DNA from: JAJVID01 sp050247435
GTDB lineage: Bacteria; Acidobacteriota; Blastocatellia; RBC074
Direction of reading: 5' to 3'
Length of the DNA stretch: 64,000 nucleotides
Assembly (NCBI GenBank): GCA_050247435.1
Contig: JBFWUF010000010.1
Span: 96,366 to 160,365 of the forward strand
This document shows positions 56,202 to 64,000 of this stretch, piece after piece. The first letter of the stretch is position 1. The number at the start of each line of letters is the position of its first letter. The translations under genes were made by a program, and so were the position numbers. The notes under the pieces were generated by a model that was given only the letters and a program-made list of their open reading frames with translations, did no database searches and was not told the DNA's origin.

Positions 56202-56253
56202 GGCTTGATTGGACCGCGTCGGATCAGTTCCGCTTGCGGCGCCGATCCGATTT

Positions 56254-56496
56254 TCAGCGTACCATTCCGGCGCCAAAGATTCCGGCCGCGACCGCGATCA
56301 GCACACCAGCTATCCAGATGAAAACCATTTTTCTGTCTATGCGTGGAAATCTGAATTTGGCCGGCCCCCCGTATCCTCGCCAGCCGCAATCGTGACAGCG
56401 GAACGGCCTCAACGGCGTGACCCGTTTGACTAATGACTCGCGGAAATTACGCGAATGCGAGCGGTACGCATGCTCTCCACAGTTGGGGCAAATCAT
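56254..56496 (-). CDS. Small zinc-ribbon membrane protein
   Basis: An 80-residue protein. Two CxxC pairs (ICPNCGEHAYRSHSRN and FRCHDCGWRGYG) form a zinc ribbon, followed by one TM helix (MVFIWIAGVLIAVAAGIFGAG). This layout (CPxCG...TPLRPFRCHDCGWRG) recurs in Acidobacteria. GGAGAA precedes the ATG. Function unknown. Confidence 0.75.
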   Translation of the reverse strand: MICPNCGEHAYRSHSRNFRESLVKRVTPLRPFRCHDCGWRGYGGPAKFRFPRIDRKMVFIWIAGVLIAVAAGIFGAGMVR

Positions 56497-56544
56497 AGCT
56501 GTTCTCCTTGTGAAGAACTTCCGTGGGGAGTGGTATTCCGAAGT

Positions 56545-57990
56545 TCACATGATTTGTTCGATGACTCTTCCGCCGAAATCGGTCAGCCGTTCGTTGCGGC
56601 CATTGTGCAGATAGGTCAGCTTCATTTGATCGAGACCAAGTAAATGCAGGATCGTCGCGTGAAAATCACGAGGGTGGTAACGTTCACCGACAGTTTTGAA
56701 TCCGAGTTCGTCAGTTTGGCCAATGACCTTACCTCCTTTGACGCCGCCGCCGGCCATCCACATCGTGAACGCAGTTGGGTTGTGATCGCGGCCTTTGCCG
56801 TTTTCGGAAACCGGCGTGCGCCCGAATTCGGTCGCCCATACGACTAATGTGTCGTCGAGCATCCCGCGCCCTTTCAAATCCTTCAACAACCCGGCGATGG
56901 GTTTATCAGTCCACCGGCACATCTGTTCGTGGTTTGTGACCATGTCGTCGTGCGCGTCCCATTGCACTTTGACCGGGCCGCCTCCGGAAAAGAGCAGAGT
57001 GAATCGCACGCCGCGTTCGACCAGACGCCGAGCCAACAAGCAACGCCCGCCGAATTCCGCAGTCTGCGGATCGTCAAGGCCATAAAGCTTCTTCGTCTCC
57101 TTGCTCTCCTTGCTCAAATCCACAGCCTCTGGCGCGTGCTGCTGCATGCGGTAGGCGAGTTCGTACGAAGAGATGCGCGCGGCGAGTTCCGTATCGTCTT
57201 CGCGTATTGACATCTCGTTCATACGCCGCATGAAGTCGAGCATCCGGCGTTGTTGATTGCCGCCGATCTCTTTCTGCGAAGCCAGGTGCAGAATCGGCGT
57301 CGCCCCGCTTCGCAAGACCGTTCCCTGATGAACCGTCGGGAGAAAGCTCGCGCCCCACATCGGCGCGCCGCCTTCTGGCAATCCTTCAGGCTGCGTCATC
57401 ACGCAGTAGGCCGGCAGATTCTCGCTCTCGCTGCCCAAACCGTAAGTCACCCAACTGCCCAGGCTCGGATGCGACGGCAGCACGCGCCCGCACATGATCT
57501 GGTACATCGCGGGCGCGTGAACGAAGCTTTCCGTGTAAAACGACCGGATGAACGCGATGTCGTCAACGCACGTCGCCAGATGCGGAAATAGATCGGAGAC
57601 TTCGATGCCCGATTGGCCGTACTTTTTGAACTTCCACGCGCTGCCCATCAGCGGTGTGCCGGCTTTGACGAACTGACTTTTGATTTCGCCGAACGACGGC
57701 GGGAGTTGCTGGCCGTGCAGTTTGTCGAGTGTGGGCTTTGGATCGAATGTTTCCATATGGCTCGGCCCGCCGACCATGAACAGGAAGATCACGGCCTTCG
57801 CCTTCGGGGCGAAATGCGGTGGCTTGGGCGCGAGCGGGTTGAGCAGCTTTCGATCTTCCGCGCTCCCTGACGCTTTCGCGTCGCGCGCCAGCAGGTAAGA
57901 AAGCGCAAGCGAGCCGAAGCCGTTGGCCGCGTTGGCGAGAAACTCACGGCGCGTGGCGGCAAGCGGAATGCTATCTTTCACTCGATTCAT
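56545..57990 (-). CDS. DUF1501 family protein (Tat-type signal)
   Basis: A 481-residue DUF1501 protein. The N-terminus TRREFLANAANGFGSLAL is a Tat-like signal. Core motifs include MVGGPSHMETFDPKP, GSWVTYGLGSESENLPAYCVM, WDAHDDMVTNHEQMCRWTDKP and VWATEFGRTP; the fold is alkaline-phosphatase/sulfatase-like. DUF1501 genes regularly follow DUF1549/DUF1553 cytochrome genes in Planctomycetes and Acidobacteria, as here (5 nt apart). The frame extends upstream to 58041 but the ATG at 57990 gives the signal. Function unproven, possibly sulfated glycan use. Confidence 0.92.
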   Translation of the reverse strand: MNRVKDSIPLAATRREFLANAANGFGSLALSYLLARDAKASGSAEDRKLLNPLAPKPPHFAPKAKAVIFLFMVGGPSHMETFDPKPTLDKLHGQQLPPSFGEIKSQFVKAGTPLMGSAWKFKKYGQSGIEVSDLFPHLATCVDDIAFIRSFYTESFVHAPAMYQIMCGRVLPSHPSLGSWVTYGLGSESENLPAYCVMTQPEGLPEGGAPMWGASFLPTVHQGTVLRSGATPILHLASQKEIGGNQQRRMLDFMRRMNEMSIREDDTELAARISSYELAYRMQQHAPEAVDLSKESKETKKLYGLDDPQTAEFGGRCLLARRLVERGVRFTLLFSGGGPVKVQWDAHDDMVTNHEQMCRWTDKPIAGLLKDLKGRGMLDDTLVVWATEFGRTPVSENGKGRDHNPTAFTMWMAGGGVKGGKVIGQTDELGFKTVGERYHPRDFHATILHLLGLDQMKLTYLHNGRNERLTDFGGRVIEQIM

Positions 57991-57995
57991 ATCGT

Positions 57996-60692
57996 TCACC
58001 TCACGTAAACAAACTCGTTCAAATTCATCGTCGCCAGGCACAAATCAACCCAGGCCGCCGCCGCCGCTTCATCAACACCTTTCGGCAAATCTTTCAGCTT
58101 CGCCACGGCTTCGCCGCGCGCGACGCGATCACGAATAACCGCGGCCTGGCCTTTCAGGAACTCTCGCGTCAAGCGCAGTTCGGCCAACTGCGGTTTGCGG
58201 GCGAGCGCAAGTTCGTAAAGCCGCGAAATCATTGCGCGCTCATTGCCTCCCGCTTCTTTGAACAATCGCCCCGCCAGCGCTTTACTCTGTTCGAGCATAA
58301 ATTCGCTGTTCATCAGCGTCAGCGATTGCAGCGCGTGGACGCTGACCAGGCGCGCTCCGCACGTGCTCATCAGGTCGGGCGCGTCGAACGCCACAAACAG
58401 CGGCAACCGCACATTGCGTTTGCGGATCAGGTAGAGGCTGCGCCGCGCGTGTTGACGCGGGTCTGGATGCGCGGGCCAGAGATTATCGGGCTCCTGTTCG
58501 GTGAAGATTGTGTCGTAGACTTCGGGTTCCAGCGGGACTTTGACGGAAGGCCCGCCCAACTGTTCATTCAAACCGCCGTTGACCGCGAGCACCGCGTCAC
58601 GTATCGCTTCGGCGTCCAACCGCTGACGATTCATCCGCCACAACAATTTGTTGTCGGGATCAATCTTCGCTTTCGCATCGTCAACTGCCGACGATTGCTG
58701 GTAAGCGTTCGACAAGACCATCAGCTCGTGCATCCGTTTAAGGCTCCAGCCCGCCGATTGCGGATTGCGGATTGCGGATTGCGGATTCGCCCCGTCGCCG
58801 ACACCCCACGCCGGATTCATAAATTCGACCGCCAGCCAATTGAGCAACTCCGGATGCGTGGGTTGCTGGCCGTTGCGCCCGAAGTCGTTAGGTGTGGCGA
58901 CGATGCCGCGCCCGAAATGATAATGCCACAGGCGGTTCATCATCACTCGCGCGGTCAGCGGATTGTCCGGCTGTGTGAGCCATCGGGCGAGCGCGAGCCT
59001 GCGCCCGGTTGATTTGAATTCGTCGATCTGAACCGGCTTGAACTCAGGCGCGAGCGGCGCGTCCTCCGGCAGCGTCACGCTCGGAAATCGAGGCCGGACT
59101 TCATCGCCGAGACGGTGCGGATCGCCTCCCTTCAAAATTCGCATTGCCGGAATCGGGGTAAGCGTGTCGGCCACGGCCAGCGCTTTCGGCAGAGGCTCAG
59201 GCGCGTACAATTCGATGTCGTGCATCCGGCGCCGCAACGCGGCGCGTTTCTCGCGGTCTTCGCGCGAGAGCGAAGCGACCAACTCATCCCAGTTGACGTT
59301 CAACATTCGCTGAGCGTCTTTGGCCAGCCGCTTCTCTTCCTCGTTGCGCAGCTTATCTTCTTTCGCCAGGGCGTTGGCGTATGGGGCTTCGAGTTTCGCG
59401 CGTTTCTCGGCGGCCAGTTTCTCTTTGTACGGTTTCTCAATCACCGCGATCTGATCGAGAATCGGCTTGAGCTTCTCCCTGTGCGCTTTGACCGCCGTCT
59501 CGCGCGCCTGCTCCTTCTCTTTCGTCGGACGTTTGAAATCGTAGTTGTCCGACGCGGCGAAGAAGGCCTGCAAACGGTAATAATCGGCCTGTGGGATCGG
59601 ATCGAATTTGTGGTCGTGGCAACGCGCGCAACCCACGGTCAAACCCATAATTCCATTGCCCACGCCGAACATCACTTCGGTCAACCATTCCTGCCGATTG
59701 ACGGCCAGGTCCTGATTGCCCGCGACCACGTGCTGCGGCCCCACGCGCAGGAAGCCCGTCGCGACGCGCATCTCGAAACTGTTCGGATCGAGTTCGTCTC
59801 CGGCGATCTGCTCGACAATGAAGCGGTCGTAAGGCTTGTCGTCATTCAACGACTTTACGACGTAATCTCGATAACGCCACGACTGCTCGCGTTCAGCATC
59901 AAGCTCGAACCCGTTCGTCTCGCCGAACCGCACGACATCCAGCCAGTGCTGCGCCCAGCGCTCGCCATATCGCGGACTGGCGAGCAAACGCTTCACGACT
60001 TTTTCGTAGGCGTCCGGCGATTTGTCGGCGAGAAACGCATTGATTTCTTCCGGCGCCGGCGGCAAGCCAGTCAGATCGAAGGTTACGCGGCGAATCAGCG
60101 TGCGCCTGTCGGCGCGAAGCGATGGCTGAAGACCTTTCTCTTCGAGCCTGGCCAGGACAAACGCGTCAACAGGCGTGCGAACCCACGATTGATTTTTGAC
60201 TGTTGGGACAGGCGCGCGCGCAGGTTTGCGGAACGCCCAGTAATTCCTCTGCTCATCCGTGATCGGCTTTGCGGCGGCATAACTCGTGGGCGCGGGCGGC
60301 GTCTTGATATCACTCGGCCAGATCGCGCCTTTGTCTACCCACTGTTTCAGCAACTCGATCTGATATTCGGAAAGCTCCTCGCCCATCGGCATCCGTGGCT
60401 TCTCTTCTCCGGCGATGAAGCGATAGAGCAGGCTCTCCTCCGCGTCCCCGGGTTTGATCGCGGGGCCGCGTGAGCCGCCTTTCAGAAGCCCTTCGCGCGT
60501 CCGCACGTCCAGGCCCGACTCTTTGTCCTTGCCGTGGCAGACGACACAGCGCGCCTGCAGCACGGCGACTGCCTGCTGCGCCAACTGCTCATCCCCTTGT
60601 TCAAATGAATTCGCGGCGTGAGAGGAATATCCGGCCAAAATAGCCAGACCTGCGAAGATGATGGTGAGCTTGAACTGCCGAGTGCGTCTCAT
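57996..60692 (-). CDS. Exported cytochrome c-like/DUF1549/DUF1553 protein (PSD1 type)
   Basis: About 898 residues. Signal peptide (MRRTRQFKLTIIFAGLAILAGYSSHA), then a PSCyt1 heme domain with CVVCH (Cys49, Cys52, His53), the PSCyt2/DUF1549 region (PVDAFVLARLEEKGLQPSLRADRRTLIRRVTFDLTGLPP), a Lys/Glu-rich coiled coil, and DUF1553 (LARWLTQPDNPLTARVMMNRLWHYHFGRGIV). An NPQSAIRNPQSA repeat is inserted near the middle. ATGs at 60692 and 60710 and a TTG at 60734 are all possible; no ribosome site decides. Typical planctomycete-style surface oxidoreductase; partner of DUF1501. Confidence 0.92.
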   Translation of the reverse strand: MRRTRQFKLTIIFAGLAILAGYSSHAANSFEQGDEQLAQQAVAVLQARCVVCHGKDKESGLDVRTREGLLKGGSRGPAIKPGDAEESLLYRFIAGEEKPRMPMGEELSEYQIELLKQWVDKGAIWPSDIKTPPAPTSYAAAKPITDEQRNYWAFRKPARAPVPTVKNQSWVRTPVDAFVLARLEEKGLQPSLRADRRTLIRRVTFDLTGLPPAPEEINAFLADKSPDAYEKVVKRLLASPRYGERWAQHWLDVVRFGETNGFELDAEREQSWRYRDYVVKSLNDDKPYDRFIVEQIAGDELDPNSFEMRVATGFLRVGPQHVVAGNQDLAVNRQEWLTEVMFGVGNGIMGLTVGCARCHDHKFDPIPQADYYRLQAFFAASDNYDFKRPTKEKEQARETAVKAHREKLKPILDQIAVIEKPYKEKLAAEKRAKLEAPYANALAKEDKLRNEEEKRLAKDAQRMLNVNWDELVASLSREDREKRAALRRRMHDIELYAPEPLPKALAVADTLTPIPAMRILKGGDPHRLGDEVRPRFPSVTLPEDAPLAPEFKPVQIDEFKSTGRRLALARWLTQPDNPLTARVMMNRLWHYHFGRGIVATPNDFGRNGQQPTHPELLNWLAVEFMNPAWGVGDGANPQSAIRNPQSAGWSLKRMHELMVLSNAYQQSSAVDDAKAKIDPDNKLLWRMNRQRLDAEAIRDAVLAVNGGLNEQLGGPSVKVPLEPEVYDTIFTEQEPDNLWPAHPDPRQHARRSLYLIRKRNVRLPLFVAFDAPDLMSTCGARLVSVHALQSLTLMNSEFMLEQSKALAGRLFKEAGGNERAMISRLYELALARKPQLAELRLTREFLKGQAAVIRDRVARGEAVAKLKDLPKGVDEAAAAAWVDLCLATMNLNEFVYVR
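58757..58787 (-). repeat. ATTGCGG x4 tandem repeat inside the PSD1 gene
   Basis: Four full 7-nt units plus a partial one encode NPQSAIRNPQSA on the minus strand. It is the complement of the CCGCAAT repeat in the kinase at 33421-33455, and also sits in an insertion of an otherwise conserved domain (before GWSLKRMHELM). Confidence 0.95.
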
Positions 60693-60883
60693 TGCGGTAT
60701 TGGGAGCCATTGCGAGTTGAAGGTAAAACTTCAACGCGGTCTTCGTGGAATGTGGAAATAGTTTGTGTTTATGTGTGATTGTCTACGCGCGAATGCTAGT
60801 TTGGATTTGGGGATAGATCAAGCAGAGATGGCAATGGACACAGGGCTTTTGCAAAATCAGTTGCCGTCTTCGCCGCTCGGCCA

Positions 60884-62752
60884 TCAACTCGCGGCCAGTT
60901 CTTCTTCCAGCAACTGCCGCTCGTACAGGTCGGCGTAAGCGCCGCCGATTCGCATCAACTCATCGTGCGATCCGCGCTCGACGATCCTGCCGTGGTCGAG
61001 CACGCAGATCAGGTCGGCGTCTTTGACCGTCGAAATTCTGTGCGAGACGATCAGCGTAGTGCGCGAACGCATCACGTCGCGCAGGCGTGAAAGAATTTTC
61101 TCCTCGGTGTAAGTGTCCACCGCCGAGAGCGCGTCGTCGAGAATCATTATCTTCGGCTCGCGCATGATGGCGCGCGCAATGGCCGCGCGCTGCTTCTGCC
61201 CGCCGGACAGCGTGATGCCGCGCTCGCCCAAAACGGTTTTATATTTCTGCGGGAACTCATTCACGTCGTCGGCCAGCCCGGCGACCTCGGCGGCCTGCTC
61301 GACATTTTTATCTAAATCGCCGTGGCCGTTGTGGATTCCAAAAGCGATGTTTTCGGCCAGCGTCTCGCTGAATAAAAACGTCTCCTGCGGAACGTAGCCA
61401 ACATTTTCGCGCAGCCGCTTCAACGGGATCGCTCTGACCGGCTTGCCGTCAATCAAGACCATTCCCGGCTCGGCGTCCAGCAGCCGGGGAATCAAATTCA
61501 TCAGCGTTGATTTGCCCGCGCCGGTGCGGCCGATGAACGCCACGGTCTGCCCTGGTTCGATCACCAGATTGATGTCTTGCAAAACCGGCGGCGATTCGGG
61601 CGAGTACCGAAACGTTAGATCGCGGAATTCGATCTTCCCTTTCAACTCTTCGTCTCCCTGTCGCCCTGTCGCCCCGTCGCCCCGTCGCAATTCCGCCGCG
61701 TCCGCAATCGCAGGCTCGATCCGCATAATCTCGCTCATTCTTTTCAGGCTTGCCGTGCCGCGCTGCACCAGGTTGGTCACGTAACCCATAGCGATCAACG
61801 GCCAGATCAGTTGCTCCAGGTAAAGATTGAACGCGGTGAATTCGCCAATGGTCATGCGTCCCTGAGCTGTTTCGTACCCGCCGATCAACAGGATCGCCGC
61901 GAATCCCAGCCCGATGAAAAACTGCATCAGTGGGCGGAACACTGCTGAGAGCCGCACCAGATTCAGGTTGCGGTCAACATACTGCTGGTTGAGCCGCGCG
62001 AACTCTTCCTGCTCCGATCGCTCTTGCGCGAACGCGCGGACGACGCGCACCCCGGTCAGGTTCTCCTGCGCGCGCGCGGTGATGTCGGAGAAAAAAGCCT
62101 GAATTCTCTCAAACCTCACGTGAATCTGATGGCCGAAATATTTCACCGTCAGTGTCACCAGCGGCATCGTCAGCAACATTATCAAAGTCAGCTTCAGGCT
62201 GATTTGAACCATCAGCGGCAGTATGATCAGCACGCGGAAGAGCGTCTGCTCGCTGTACATAATCGCGGGGCCGACGATCTGGCGAACCGCGCTCAGGTCG
62301 TTGGTCGCTCGCGCCATCAGATCGCCCGTGCGGTGGCGCTGAAAAAATTGGAGCGGGAGTTTCTGCAGGTGGCCGTAGAAATCCTGCCGCAGGTCGTATT
62401 CGATGTAGCGTGACATGTTGATCAGCGTGCGCCGCTGTAGGAATAGGAAGACGCCGCTGAGAATCTGCGCGCCGACGATCAGCGCGACATATTTCATCAA
62501 CCCACTACCGGTGGCTCCGGGCGAAGTGAGGTAATCAATCGCCGCTCCCGTGTAGCGCGGAGTGAAGACGCCGAGCGTGACCGAGACGAGCACGAAGAAC
62601 GTGCCGGAGACCAACCGCCAGCGGTATTTTTTCAGAGAGAAGAGAAGCCAATCGCGCCCCGTCTCGAAATTCGACGCGAAGCCGGATTCTGGCCCCGGCC
62701 CGGATGTGGATGCGGATGTGGATACGGACGAAGATTTGTTTTGATCGCTCAA
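60884..62752 (-). CDS. ABC exporter, MsbA/multidrug type
   Basis: A 622-residue half-transporter: Ser/Gly-rich N-terminus, six TM helices (about 45-335), then a nucleotide domain with Walker A GRTGAGKST (408-416), Q-loop (VPQETFLFSET), LSGGQ (515-519) and Walker B MILDDALSAVD. Homodimer expected, exporting lipid or drug. The linker between the membrane and ATPase parts carries an 8-nt tandem-repeat insertion (356-368). It ends the cluster with a small membrane protein 9 nt upstream. Confidence 0.94.
   Translation of the reverse strand: MSDQNKSSSVSTSASTSGPGPESGFASNFETGRDWLLFSLKKYRWRLVSGTFFVLVSVTLGVFTPRYTGAAIDYLTSPGATGSGLMKYVALIVGAQILSGVFLFLQRRTLINMSRYIEYDLRQDFYGHLQKLPLQFFQRHRTGDLMARATNDLSAVRQIVGPAIMYSEQTLFRVLIILPLMVQISLKLTLIMLLTMPLVTLTVKYFGHQIHVRFERIQAFFSDITARAQENLTGVRVVRAFAQERSEQEEFARLNQQYVDRNLNLVRLSAVFRPLMQFFIGLGFAAILLIGGYETAQGRMTIGEFTAFNLYLEQLIWPLIAMGYVTNLVQRGTASLKRMSEIMRIEPAIADAAELRRGDGATGRQGDEELKGKIEFRDLTFRYSPESPPVLQDINLVIEPGQTVAFIGRTGAGKSTLMNLIPRLLDAEPGMVLIDGKPVRAIPLKRLRENVGYVPQETFLFSETLAENIAFGIHNGHGDLDKNVEQAAEVAGLADDVNEFPQKYKTVLGERGITLSGGQKQRAAIARAIMREPKIMILDDALSAVDTYTEEKILSRLRDVMRSRTTLIVSHRISTVKDADLICVLDHGRIVERGSHDELMRIGGAYADLYERQLLEEELAAS
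61653..61688 (-). repeat. GTCGCCCC-type x4 tandem repeat in the ABC exporter gene
   Basis: Four 8-nt units (GTCTCCCT, GTCGCCCT, GTCGCCCC, GTCGCCCC) encode RRGDGATGRQGDEE in the linker between the membrane and ATPase domains. An 8-nt unit would break frame at most copy changes, except in multiples of three copies. Confidence 0.85.
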
Positions 62753-62761
62753 GACCTGACC

Positions 62762-63148
62762 TCAATAAGACCTCAACGAACGCGCCACCAATCCGATTCC
62801 CGCCGCAACCAGGCCGAGCATTATCAAAGTGTTTGTCAGGCTGGTCGGATTAAAGTAGATGTCCAGATTTGCGATGATGCCCGCCACCATGACCACCACG
62901 CCGCCAAATGTCAGTATCCATCCGAACGCCGAACGCCCGTCGAAAAACAACAGCCCGATGCCGATCAACAATGGGATCAACGAAAGCCCGAACGCATTGT
63001 AGCCCCACAATTGCCAATACCCGCTCCTCACAGTCACGTTGCTCAAAAACAGGTAGCCTCCGGCGATCACCATCCCGAGGCCGAAAACGAACTGGCCGAC
63101 GCCGCCTGGCGTGCCGCCTGCTCCGCGAAGTTTGTCTTTTTCGTCCAT
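62762..63148 (-). CDS. Small membrane protein, LiaF-like transmembrane domain
   Basis: A 128-residue protein with four hydrophobic segments (FVFGLGMVIAGGYLFL, LSLIPLLIGIGLLFF, WILTFGGVVVMVAGIIA, LIMLGLVAAGIGLVA). The G-rich TM pattern is like the N-terminal membrane part of LiaF/DUF5668 proteins. Its stop lies 9 nt before the exporter start, so they are probably co-expressed; it could be an accessory subunit. Confidence 0.75.
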   Translation of the reverse strand: MDEKDKLRGAGGTPGGVGQFVFGLGMVIAGGYLFLSNVTVRSGYWQLWGYNAFGLSLIPLLIGIGLLFFDGRSAFGWILTFGGVVVMVAGIIANLDIYFNPTSLTNTLIMLGLVAAGIGLVARSLRSY

Positions 63149-63273
63149 GGTTTCCTCGGCGTTTTTCCCGGCGTTGTTTGTTTTTATTCGGTCGAACGTT
63201 TAACTATGCTTGATCACGTTTCGCATTCTACTTTGCGCGGAATGACCATCTCAAGAAGGAATCGTTTTGACGA

Positions 63274-63879
63274 ATGAACGGCAGACATAGCCTGGACCAA
63301 CTTTTTGACCAACTGGCGGACGAAGCCACCACCTGTTTGATCTGCGAACGGATGCGCGAGCGCAAAGCCGTGCTGAGCCGGCTGAATGGCGCGCTCGCCC
63401 CGCGAGTGATGTTTATCGCCGAGGCGCCGGGCCGTAACGGGGCCGACCGCACGCGTATCCCCTTTCACGGCGACACGTCCGGCAAAAACTTCGAATCGCT
63501 GATCGCCTCGATCAAACTGACGCGCGACGAAATCTTCATCACCAACACCGTCCTTTGCAGTCCGCGCAAACCCTCCGGCGCGAACGACAAACCCAGCCGC
63601 GCCGAGATTCGCAACTGCTCCGATTTTCTGCAACGACAGATCGAGTTGATCAACCCGCCGGTCATCGCCACACTCGGCGCGGTCGCGCTCGACGCGTTGA
63701 AATTGATCGAGACGCACGATTATCAGCTTCGAGAAGACGCGGCGAAGATTCTGCCCTGGAACGAGCGGTTGCTCGTGCCGCTCTATCACCCCAGCCCTCA
63801 AGTCGTCATCACCGTGCGAACACTGGATCAGCAGAAACGCGACTTCCGCTCGGTTTTGAAGGCGATTAAACGGCCCTGA
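63274..63879 (+). CDS. Uracil-DNA glycosylase, iron-sulfur type (family 4/5)
   Basis: A 201-residue UDG. Motif 1 is FIAEAPGRNGADR with PFHGDTSGKNFESLI, and motif 2 is LYHPSPQV. Four cysteines (Cys21, Cys24, Cys95, Cys115) match the [4Fe-4S] set of families 4 and 5. NTVLCSPRKPSGANDKPSRAEI is typical of family 4. In motif 1 Ala replaces the Gly often found in GEAPG, a small variation. It removes uracil from DNA. The stop codon abuts the 3' end of a group II intron on the opposite strand. Confidence 0.9.
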   Translation: MNGRHSLDQLFDQLADEATTCLICERMRERKAVLSRLNGALAPRVMFIAEAPGRNGADRTRIPFHGDTSGKNFESLIASIKLTRDEIFITNTVLCSPRKPSGANDKPSRAEIRNCSDFLQRQIELINPPVIATLGAVALDALKLIETHDYQLREDAAKILPWNERLLVPLYHPSPQVVITVRTLDQQKRDFRSVLKAIKRP

Positions 63880-64000
63880 TAGGGGTAGGAAGGACTGATT
63901 GGCTTCAGTCCCCCCTCCCTCCGAACCGGACAGGCGGTTCTCCCGCATCCGGCTCTCCGGTTAGTAGTTTTACCTCTTTGAGGATTGACCCTTTGACGCA
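63879..64000 (-). mobile_element. Group II intron 3' end (domains V and VI), continuing beyond the window
   Basis: On the minus strand, domain V (63923-63955) folds as an 8-bp stem GAGCCGGA/TCCGGTTC, a small internal bulge, a GCGG/CCGC stem and a GAGA-type loop, with the catalytic AGC triad near its base. It is followed by a domain VI hairpin (GGACTGA/TCAGTCC) with an unpaired A at 63886 as candidate branch point, 7 nt before a predicted 3' end at about 63879 (CCCCTAT). The 33-34-nt domain V fits IIA/IIB-type, not class C. Any reverse-transcriptase ORF would lie to the right of the window. Confidence 0.8.

Overview
The window is about 64 kb of GC-rich bacterial chromosome, most likely from a soil Acidobacteriota (class Blastocatellia is my guess). 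The evidence is family content: a VWFA protein of the type typical of Acidobacteria, tandem secreted amidohydrolase paralogues, a large HEXXH metalloprotease with DUF5117-like architecture, a DUF1501 + cytochrome/DUF1549/DUF1553 pair, many small zinc-ribbon membrane proteins, and intergenic spaces filled with long inverted repeats. No rRNA, tRNA or CRISPR array was seen.

Region by region. 1-5.3 kb: the right part of a same-strand cluster (5'-truncated formyltransferase, acyl carrier protein, GNAT acyltransferase, ATP-grasp ligase, PHP hydrolase, polysaccharide deacetylase), which looks like a biosynthetic operon for a modified glycan or small molecule. 5.4-8.8 kb: a secreted beta-helix/Fn3 protein with a nearly perfect 516-bp tandem duplication. 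9.5-11.6 kb: a two-gene trans-3-hydroxy-L-proline pathway (ketimine reductase + Cys/Thr dehydratase). 11.6-13.7 kb: small hypothetical and envelope proteins. 13.8-16.9 kb: two sugar (rhamnose-type) ABC permeases, the second fused to its substrate-binding protein, with no ATPase beside them. 17.0-28.0 kb: a long minus-strand run of metabolic genes (Uma2, succinate-semialdehyde dehydrogenase, M20 peptidase, threonine synthase, GNAT, acyl-CoA dehydrogenase, ThDP enzyme, NIPSNAP, VOC, SDR).

28.3-34.9 kb: plus-strand genes for a Clp/Hsp100-like ATPase with an unusual C-terminal extension, a zinc-ribbon membrane protein, a DUF1905-like protein with a histone-H1-like tail, and a zinc-ribbon Ser/Thr kinase. 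35-43 kb: metalloprotease, FHA-GAF-sigma54 activator, double-DTG retropepsin-like/PDZ protein, HAD hydrolase, DUF1080 protein. 43.7-48.3 kb: three tandem amidohydrolase-fold proteins, two without metal-binding His, closed by a bidirectional terminator. 48.4-56.5 kb: a cell-wall hydrolase, acyl-CoA dehydrogenase, VWFA protein, exonuclease III, small proteins and a double alpha/beta hydrolase. 56.5-63.9 kb: the DUF1501/PSD1 pair, an ABC exporter and a uracil-DNA glycosylase. The right edge holds the 3' end (domains V and VI) of a minus-strand group II intron that abuts the glycosylase stop codon.

Cross-cutting patterns: at least eight long inverted repeats in gene gaps, and four short tandem repeats (7-, 7-, 8- and 9-nt units) inserted in frame in loops or linkers of otherwise conserved enzymes.
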